NCBI GenBank assembly: GCA_947472655.1
Contig: CANJCG010000048.1
Location: forward strand, 1-11,540
Source of the DNA: Actinomycetota bacterium
Lineage (GTDB): Bacteria; Actinomycetota; Actinomycetes; S36-B12
Direction of reading: 5' to 3'
DNA: 11,540 nucleotides
The notes under the pieces were generated by a model. That model had not been told where the DNA came from, ran no database searches, and saw nothing but the letters and a program-made list of their open reading frames with translations. The position numbers and the translations under genes were made by a program. Positions 7,292 through 11,540 of the stretch are shown one piece after another; position 1 is the stretch's first letter; every line of letters starts with the position of its first letter.

Positions 7292-8399
7292 AGCGCACGT
7301 CGGCCTGCAGGAGGTCACCAATTTGCGGAACAACTACCCCTCGAGGTAACCAAATCATCGAATGATGTTGATGTGGGGTTTCTGCGAACCAGCGTTGCTT
7401 GCCATCCCAGATAAATGGCGACAGTGCGCGACCAGCGGCATCGAGGGCTCCCGTGCCAGCGGTCACTACTCGTTGACGTAAGGAAGCGGCCGGAGTTGGG
7501 GCCGATAAACCAATGCCGTGAGTAGTGCCGCCGCTGACAATGAGCAAGGTGCCACCCTTTGGCCCTGAACGTTGGCGGTAGCCAACGTGTACGCCGTCGG
7601 GAAGTGGGTGCACGGCGAGTACGCAGCCTTGGGCGGTGAGTCCGCCTCGATCCCCGAGCCACAAGCGTGTGCCTACCCGGGCTCGAACAAGGACGTCACT
7701 AGCGAAGCGACGCACGTCTGAGTATTCAGAGTCGGTCAGGTGTGACAGCCACAATGTTGGATCTATCGGAAGTTCGGTTGTTGCAAGCTCGGCCTGCCAG
7801 ATGCCGTGCCAGCGCAGTACCTCGCGCACGCGCGCGGTGCCGCCCCCGGCAGGTTCGTCAGCGGGTTGTTCAAGGGGCAAGTGCAAGGCGAGCCCAAGAA
7901 TTTGTATTCGACCACGAGAGATTGCATCCCGAACGGCATGGTCAGCGAAAACTCGTAGTAACTCGGCTTCGGTAAAACCGAAGCGATGCATCGAAGTGCG
8001 ACCTTCAAGAATGACTCGCACTGAGCCCGAGCCTTCAAGTAGTGACTCAAGACCTGCCATAGAAGAGATGGTGCGAATGATGCGTGTGCTGTCCCAACGA
8101 TGCCCGACTTCCCCCCAGGTGTGTGAACTCGCTGTATCGCGAGGGTCACAAGGCTCAAGCACAATGACGTCGGAAAGTGAATGCGATAGAACTTCTTCTA
8201 GTTCAAAGACTGTTCCAACAGCCACAACGGTTCCAGTAAGACTTTCTGCTTCGCGTGCAAGCCGAGCTTGTCCGAGACCGTAACCATTTCCTTTGATGAC
8301 GGGGACAACAGGAAACCCGGTGACTGATGCGATCTCTGCAGCAGTGGAATGCATATGGGCACGCCAACGATCAGCGTTAACACTTAGGACAAAAGACAT
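7251..8399 (-). CDS. Alanine racemase-fold PLP enzyme (divergent), partner of femX
   Basis: The 382-residue protein has the two-domain plan of fold-III alanine racemase. The N-terminal barrel carries the PLP lysine in VIK36GNGY40GLG and the SMHR138FGF loop (136-142) corresponding to the family's GMxRxGF. The C-terminal beta domain carries VGY274RQRSGPKGG, matching the family's catalytic tyrosine. It ends with the usual GDLLQADVRFTT sequence. The region normally reading GRVSMD(M/Q) instead reads TPHQHHSMIWLP (341-352), so substrate or activity may differ from L/D-alanine. The ATG at 8399 has AGGAG at 5 nt, overlapping the femX stop; the genes are 8 bp apart. It is probably last in the xth-femX-alr operon. 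It may supply a D-amino acid for the wall or be a paralogue of the housekeeping alr. Other PLP racemases of this fold are alternatives. Confidence 0.85.
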   Translation of the reverse strand: MSFVLSVNADRWRAHMHSTAAEIASVTGFPVVPVIKGNGYGLGQARLAREAESLTGTVVAVGTVFELEEVLSHSLSDVIVLEPCDPRDTASSHTWGEVGHRWDSTRIIRTISSMAGLESLLEGSGSVRVILEGRTSMHRFGFTEAELLRVFADHAVRDAISRGRIQILGLALHLPLEQPADEPAGGGTARVREVLRWHGIWQAELATTELPIDPTLWLSHLTDSEYSDVRRFASDVLVRARVGTRLWLGDRGGLTAQGCVLAVHPLPDGVHVGYRQRSGPKGGTLLIVSGGTTHGIGLSAPTPAASLRQRVVTAGTGALDAAGRALSPFIWDGKQRWFAETPHQHHSMIWLPRGVVVPQIGDLLQADVRFTTSRFDAVLGLG

Positions 8400-8404
8400 C
8401 GCTA

Positions 8405-8409
8405 CTCCT
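8405..8409 (-). promoter_or_regulatory. Ribosome binding site of the racemase-like gene
   Basis: AGGAG on the minus strand is 5 nt before the ATG and shares two bases with the femX TAG stop codon (TAGGAG). Ribosomes ending femX would therefore stop on top of this site, consistent with translational coupling. Confidence 0.75.
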
Positions 8410-9562
8410 AACCGCGCCGCGACTGATAGAGACCGTAGGCCTTAGACCAAGTACTACGCAGGATGTAATCCCACTCACCAAGGTACTCCTGGGCAAAGCC
8501 GCCAGTTCCGACCTTGAATTGCACAAGACCAAATAAATGATCATCTGGATTCAAGGTGTCGGCAATCCCGCGTAGATCATAAATCTGGCACCCAGATGAA
8601 TACGCGAGTTGAATCATGTCCCACTGCAAGGCATTGGACGGACGCACGTCACGGTCGGCCGTTGTTGAGGCGCCATAGGAGTACCAAGCATGAGTTCCAA
8701 CCCGGACCATCAACGTTGCAGCAGCGACATGGTCTTGGTATCGAGCGATATGCAAGGTGAGTCGACCCGGATGCACGCCGTTAAGTTCGTCCCACATCTT
8801 TTCAAAGTAGGAAAGTGCGCGAGGGGTGAAAAGATCGCGAGCTGCTGTTTCGACGTACACGCGATGGAAGTCGGCAAGGTCTTCACGTTGGCCTAGCGAC
8901 ACTACAACGCCGGATTTTTCGGCTTTACGAATATTGCGGCGCCATAGTTGATTGAAGCCGGCAAATATTTCACCAAGAGTGCGGTCACGAAGGTCAATTT
9001 GAAACACGTAGCGGGGCTGCACATCGCCGAACCCGGCGCCATTTGCAGTTTCTTGAATCCAACCCCTCGAATTCAGTTGAACCGAAAGGTGTTGCGCTTC
9101 AACGCTGTGCCAATCAGCAATCACGTCGTGTAGATGAGCAGGGGGTGTGACTTCTTCTTCGCGCCATTTGGCCATTGCGTCTTTGATGGAATCAGCTTTC
9201 CAGCGGCGGGTGGCAACTGGTGGACCCATCTTTACTTGGAATGCGCCACGCTCACGACAATGCGCGAGCATGGGAGCCAGCCAGTCGTTGATAGCGAGGT
9301 CGGGATGCGCTTGTTGCAACCAATCGATATCTGGTCCCTCCGGCAGATAAGCCAGTGAGCGAGCAGGGATTTTCGGCACAGGTCGGTACAGCACTAAGCC
9401 AGCTCCAACGAGTTCAGAGCCAAGAAACCAACCGAGTGATTCAGCTTTCCAGCCAACTTTGACGTTGCCCCATTCGGGAAGTTGCAAAAAAGACACAGAT
9501 GAGCGCTGAGTGATCCATTCGCGATGTTGATCGGCGCTGATGACCCGAACAGTTAACTTCAC
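8408..9562 (-). CDS. femX: FemABX-family lipid II peptidyltransferase
   Basis: FemABX enzymes transfer an amino acid from aminoacyl-tRNA to the third residue of the lipid II stem peptide, building the interpeptide bridge on the cytoplasmic side of the membrane. The 384 residues show the double-GNAT plan: LQLPEWGNVKVGW (27-39), YLPEGPDIDW (72-81), the family signature LWRRNIRKAEKSGV (206-219), and in the second domain WYSYGAST (293-300), YDLRGIADTLN (328-338) and GLVQFKVGTGGFAQEYLGEWDY (345-366). I use the GTG at 9562, which overlaps the xth stop as GTGA. An upstream frame extension of 26 codons lies inside xth and is Arg-rich, unlike the family. In Streptomyces coelicolor FemX adds the first Gly. 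The amino acid used here cannot be predicted, and the bridge, if any, depends on the diamino acid in the wall. Confidence 0.9.
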   Translation of the reverse strand: MKLTVRVISADQHREWITQRSSVSFLQLPEWGNVKVGWKAESLGWFLGSELVGAGLVLYRPVPKIPARSLAYLPEGPDIDWLQQAHPDLAINDWLAPMLAHCRERGAFQVKMGPPVATRRWKADSIKDAMAKWREEEVTPPAHLHDVIADWHSVEAQHLSVQLNSRGWIQETANGAGFGDVQPRYVFQIDLRDRTLGEIFAGFNQLWRRNIRKAEKSGVVVSLGQREDLADFHRVYVETAARDLFTPRALSYFEKMWDELNGVHPGRLTLHIARYQDHVAAATLMVRVGTHAWYSYGASTTADRDVRPSNALQWDMIQLAYSSGCQIYDLRGIADTLNPDDHLFGLVQFKVGTGGFAQEYLGEWDYILRSTWSKAYGLYQSRRG

Positions 9563-10344
9563 GGCAAGTTCACGTCGATCACTACGGGTGCGTGGTCTGA
9601 AGCGCCTTTTCCTTTGCGCTCCTCGCGGTCGACATAGCAATCACTGACTGAACTCGCGAACGATTCATTGCCATAGACAAGGTCGATGCGCATTCCCCAA
9701 CCACGACCAAATGCGGCCTGGCGGTAATCCCAGAATGTGTACGGCTCACCTTTCAATGAGCGCGGCAGCACTTCGGAAAGCCCAATTGTGGTGAGTGCTG
9801 TGACTGCATCACGTTCTGCAGCAGTGACGTGTGTGCTGCCCTCAAATTTCGAAATATCCCAAACATCAGTATCGGTCGGAGCAACGTTGTAATCACCGAT
9901 GATGACGTAAGGCAGCGAAGGGTTTAGGGCGAGTTCAGCCTCTGCAGTGCGCCGTAACGCCGCAAACCAATTCAATTTATATGCGTAGTGTTCGTGATCG
10001 AGTTCGCGACCGTTGGGAACGTAGATGCTCCAAACGCGAACCCCACCGCAGGTAGCACCAATGGCTCGGGGCTCAGCCACATCTTCGAAGAGTGGCTGGT
10101 CGATTAAGCCGTGGGTGACATCAGTGATGCCAATCTTTGAAAGCAAAGCCACGCCATTCCAGCGGCCGGTGCCTAGAGCCTCAACGTCATAGCCAAGTGC
10201 CTGGACCGCCATATATGGGAAGGCTTCTGTGGTGCACTTAAGTTCCTGCAGGGCCAAGACGTCAGGTTGATTGAGTTCGATCCACGCCAAAAGGCGCTCG
10301 AGGCGTGCGCCGACTGAGTTCACGTTCCAGGTAGCAATGCGCAC
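9559..10344 (-). CDS. xth: Exodeoxyribonuclease III family AP endonuclease
   Basis: This enzyme cleaves DNA 5' of abasic sites and trims 3' ends in base-excision repair; it needs Mg2+. The 261 residues match the family length. Active-site residues are all present: W6-N7 in ATWNVNS, E34 in ALQELK, the D141-Y-N143 pair in IIGDYNVAP, FWDYR (194-198), the MRIDLVYG strand with D211, and the terminal SD240-H241-APV. Translation starts at GTG 10344; TAGTCT ends 6 nt upstream and no Shine-Dalgarno is visible, so a leaderless mRNA is likely. It heads the operon xth-femX-racemase and is coupled to femX by a GTGA overlap. A DNA-repair gene leading wall genes has no obvious functional logic and probably reflects conserved clustering. 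Confidence 0.94.
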   Translation of the reverse strand: MRIATWNVNSVGARLERLLAWIELNQPDVLALQELKCTTEAFPYMAVQALGYDVEALGTGRWNGVALLSKIGITDVTHGLIDQPLFEDVAEPRAIGATCGGVRVWSIYVPNGRELDHEHYAYKLNWFAALRRTAEAELALNPSLPYVIIGDYNVAPTDTDVWDISKFEGSTHVTAAERDAVTALTTIGLSEVLPRSLKGEPYTFWDYRQAAFGRGWGMRIDLVYGNESFASSVSDCYVDREERKGKGASDHAPVVIDVNLP

Positions 10345-10350
10345 GGGTCA

Positions 10351-10356
10351 AGACTA
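10351..10356 (-). promoter_or_regulatory. Probable leaderless -10 element of the xth-femX-racemase operon
   Basis: TAGTCT on the minus strand is followed by TGACCC and the GTG start of xth. Its first three bases are the vapC stop codon. No clear -35 is visible, and any such element would lie in the vapC coding sequence. The hexamer is identical to that of the MFS gene. Confidence 0.5.
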
Positions 10357-10746
10357 GGGCCCTACCAGCATTCCGAGATCTGAACAGGCCGCACGCATCT
10401 GTTTGTCGAGGGTGAGCACGAGATCAGCGCCGACAGTGAAGGCCGTTGCGACATGGATGGAATCAAGAGTTGGTAAGTACCGAGAGGGCAGATCGGCGGC
10501 GTTCATAAGAATGTGCATGTCGAGGTATGCGAGGACGACATAGTCGAGTGCAATCTGGACATCGTCGGGTTGTGGGGAGCCAAACTCACGACGAATATTT
10601 CGATCGATTTCCAGCCTTGCAAGATCCGAGGTAATCAGCGTTGAGTTCATCGAAATAATTGAATCCAACTGGTGCGTGATTTCTTCGCTATCGGGCTCGT
10701 CCAAGACTCGTTTGAGCAAGATATTGCTATCGCAATAGACGATCAT
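10354..10746 (-). CDS. vapC: VapC-type PIN-domain ribonuclease toxin
   Basis: The 130-residue protein is a single PIN domain. The acidic residues that bind the catalytic Mg2+ are all visible: D6 in VYCDSN, E46 in RLEIDR, D95 in TLDSIHVATA and D114 in LTLDKQM. VapC toxins cut RNA, often initiator tRNA or 23S rRNA, until neutralised by VapB; the target here is unknown. The ATG overlaps the antitoxin stop (ATGA), the usual coupled antitoxin-first order. The gene appears intact. It ends 9 bp before xth. Confidence 0.92.
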   Translation of the reverse strand: MIVYCDSNILLKRVLDEPDSEEITHQLDSIISMNSTLITSDLARLEIDRNIRREFGSPQPDDVQIALDYVVLAYLDMHILMNAADLPSRYLPTLDSIHVATAFTVGADLVLTLDKQMRAACSDLGMLVGP

Positions 10747-11018
10747 CGAGCACCCTCACCTCGCTCGTGAGCAAGCATGCTCTCAATGGTTACGCCTTCT
10801 GGGAGCATGCGTCGTGGCCGAGCCAGGAGTTCCGGTGACGCGTGAGTTGCCGGCTTAAGCATGTGTCGAATCTCAGGTGGGAAGGCACGCAGCTGGTAAT
10901 TGCGGATGTAGTCAGCGATGGCGTCGCGGATGAGATCTTGCTGGGAACGTCCGGTTTCCTGAGCCAGAGCCTTGAGGTCCCCGGCTAACTCTTCATTCAT
11001 TCGAACATTCACGGCCAT
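10743..11018 (-). CDS. vapB: VapB-type ribbon-helix-helix antitoxin
   Basis: The 91-residue protein has an N-terminal ribbon-helix-helix DNA-binding domain (about 1-42): the beta strand AVNVRMNEEL, helix DLKALAQETGRS and helix QQDLIRDAIADYIRNY. Residues about 45-91 form the tail expected to wrap and inhibit the toxin. The open frame extends 16 codons further upstream, but I choose ATG 11018-11016 because the RHH strand starts directly after it, and because TACCCT ends 6 nt before it. The upstream codons would be promoter sequence. The two GGTACC palindromes over that promoter are a good candidate autoregulatory site. The co-transcribed vapC overlaps its stop by 4 nt. Confidence 0.88.
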   Translation of the reverse strand: MAVNVRMNEELAGDLKALAQETGRSQQDLIRDAIADYIRNYQLRAFPPEIRHMLKPATHASPELLARPRRMLPEGVTIESMLAHERGEGAR

Positions 11019-11024
11019 AGAAGT

Positions 11025-11054
11025 AGGGTACCGATTCTGGTACCAAATAGGCAA
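11025..11054 (-). promoter_or_regulatory. vapBC promoter
   Basis: On the minus strand TTGCCT (11054-11049) and TACCCT (11030-11025) form -35 and -10 elements with an 18-bp spacer. The ATG of vapB follows 6 nt after the -10, so the transcript is probably leaderless. This is the best -35 match among the leaderless promoters of the window. Confidence 0.6.
11027..11044. promoter_or_regulatory. Putative VapB operator (paired GGTACC palindromes)
   Basis: GGTACC GATTCT GGTACC: two identical 6-bp palindromes 12 bp apart centre to centre. One overlaps the vapB -10 and the other lies in the spacer. RHH antitoxins commonly bind tandem short palindromes at about one-turn spacing over their own promoter, and the toxin complex strengthens binding. 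Binding here is inferred. Confidence 0.6.
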
Positions 11055-11145
11055 GGGACTCGTCATCTTCTAACAACGAACGAGTTGAGCCCTCACAGAA
11101 AACAACAAGCACGGCCGGTGGAGGGGATCCGCGGACAAAGGCATG

Positions 11146-11154
11146 TGTGGATAA
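11146..11154 (-). other. Perfect consensus DnaA box
   Basis: The plus strand reads TGTGGATAA, the reverse complement of the consensus DnaA box TTATCCACA. It lies in non-coding DNA 23 bp upstream of the rpsF -35. I see no second perfect box in this intergenic region, so this is a candidate regulatory or titration site and not an origin. The rest of 11031-11177, outside the vapB promoter, shows nothing I can name. Confidence 0.55.
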
Positions 11155-11177
11155 GTAATGAAGTCAGATCCGCCCTT

Positions 11178-11206
11178 TTGGCCTTAAGCCCAAAGTCGGC
11201 TAACCT
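11178..11206 (+). promoter_or_regulatory. rpsF promoter
   Basis: TTGGCC (11178-11183) and TAACCT (11201-11206) are separated by 17 bp, predicting a start near 11213 and a leader of about 105 nt. TTGACC at 11219 was considered as an alternative -35 but has no TANNNT at the right distance. Confidence 0.6.
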
Positions 11207-11210
11207 TTGG

Positions 11211-11318
11211 AGGTCCTGTTGACCTAAGAAGTGGTTTTTCTTTCACCAGCAGGCACGCAAGAACCCTCCTGTCGGGGATCGTCCCCGGCCGATTTAGTCC
11301 AAAGGAGGTGGGTTTCTT
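11211..11318 (+). promoter_or_regulatory. Structured rpsF leader with sequestered Shine-Dalgarno, possible S6:S18 autoregulatory motif
   Basis: The leader has an extended ribosome binding site AAAGGAGGTG (11301-11310). An upstream arm AAGAACCC (11259-11266) can pair with GGGTTTCTT (11310-11318, one bulged U), and CCUCC (11265-11269) or UCCU (11267-11270) can pair with the SD core. Inside this stem sits a strong hairpin: CGGGGA (11273-11278), loop UCG, UCCCCG (11282-11287), followed by an unpaired CCG (11289-11291). A closed SD plus an unpaired CCG beside a hairpin recalls the known leader motif bound by the S6:S18 complex. A small hairpin AGGTC/GACCT (11211-11225) lies at the 5' end. The pairing is seen by eye; the regulatory identity is inferred. 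Confidence 0.5.
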
Positions 11319-11540
11319 ATGCGTCATTATGAGGTCATGGTAATTCTCGATCCAGATCTAGAAGAAAAAACCGTCGCTCCCAGCTTGGAAACGTTCCTGA
11401 ATGTTGTCCGTGCTGATGGTGGCGAAGTCCTAAAGGTTGATATTTGGGGCCGTCGTCGCATGGCTTACGAAATCAATAAGAAGGCAGACGGCATTTATGC
11501 CGTGTTGGAGATGAACGCCACTCCAGCTTCTGTTGCAGAA
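11319..11540 (+). CDS. rpsF: 30S ribosomal protein S6 (5' part, cut by the window edge)
   Basis: S6 binds the central domain of 16S rRNA with S18. The 74 codons visible read MRHYEVMVILDPDLEE at the start, then DIWGRRRMAYEINKKADGIYAVLEMNA (41-67), the S6 core signature (GRRRLAYxIxK-xxGxY). The start follows the strong AAAGGAGGTG. The usual actinobacterial order continues with ssb, rpsR and rplI beyond the edge, and S6:S18 feedback on the leader would fit that operon. Confidence 0.97.
   Translation, partial: MRHYEVMVILDPDLEEKTVAPSLETFLNVVRADGGEVLKVDIWGRRRMAYEINKKADGIYAVLEMNATPASVAE

Noticed and set aside
7569..7588. Perfect 8-bp inverted repeat ACGTTGGC-GGTA-GCCAACGT
   Set aside because: It lies inside the racemase coding sequence over the codons around the conserved Tyr274, has no U-tract, and is far from either gene end, so I do not call it a terminator or regulatory site.
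9563..9640. 26-residue N-terminal extension of FemX
   Set aside because: It is Arg-rich out-of-frame xth sequence; the GTG at 9562 gives the standard GTGA overlap and the expected family N-terminus.
11054..11093. Imperfect inverted repeat AGGG-ACTCGT ... ACGAGT-TGAG-CCCT between vapB and rpsF
   Set aside because: It has a 16-nt loop, a 4-nt bulge and no U-tract; it may be chance and has no gene ending nearby.
11158..11187. Nine-codon ORF MKSDPPFWP upstream of rpsF
   Set aside because: It lies over and upstream of the predicted rpsF promoter, has no ribosome binding site, and is too short to distinguish from chance.

Overview
The window looks like a chromosomal segment of a mid-GC actinobacterium. 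The gene order ino1 / padR / DUF5318 / class A PBP (ponA) / GT87-type membrane protein ... rpsF matches the order I know from Mycobacterium tuberculosis (Rv0046c, Rv0047c, Rv0049, Rv0050, Rv0051, Rv0053). The presence of femX near rpsF resembles Streptomyces. The base composition, roughly half G+C by eye, and the moderate codon bias are lower than in either genus. That would suit a small-genome aquatic actinobacterial lineage, but this assignment is only inference.

Layout. 1-1319 (-): an MFS exporter-like protein, with a possible gene start running off the left edge. 1354-1380: a hairpin terminator. 1398-3086 (-): a padR-ino1 operon (PadR regulator and inositol-3-phosphate synthase) with a double palindromic operator over the padR promoter. 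3147-7291 (+): a divergent operon of a DUF5318 zinc-ribbon-like protein, a bifunctional penicillin-binding protein and a GT87-like polytopic membrane protein. 7251-10344 (-): an operon of xth (exonuclease III family), femX (FemABX peptidyltransferase) and an alanine-racemase-fold protein. The racemase gene overlaps the end of the GT87 gene tail to tail by 41 bp. 10354-11018 (-): a vapBC toxin-antitoxin pair. 11178-11540 (+): a DnaA-box-flanked promoter, a structured leader and the first 74 codons of rpsF.

How the genes work together. The central theme is the cell envelope. PonA polymerises and crosslinks peptidoglycan. FemX probably adds a bridge amino acid to lipid II. The racemase-like protein may supply a D-amino acid. 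The GT87 protein probably uses polyprenyl-phosphate sugars. Ino1 makes the inositol phosphate needed for phosphatidylinositol lipids or mycothiol. The vapBC module is the only clearly accessory part.

The most useful regulatory observation is that five of the six transcription units begin with a TANNNT -10 hexamer exactly 6 nt before the start codon (MFS, padR, DUF5318, xth, vapB). This predicts leaderless mRNAs and settles several start codons. rpsF is the exception, with a leader of about 105 nt whose Shine-Dalgarno sequence can pair with an upstream anti-SD. I see no CRISPR array, IS element, tRNA, rRNA or phage gene, and nothing I would call a wholly new system.
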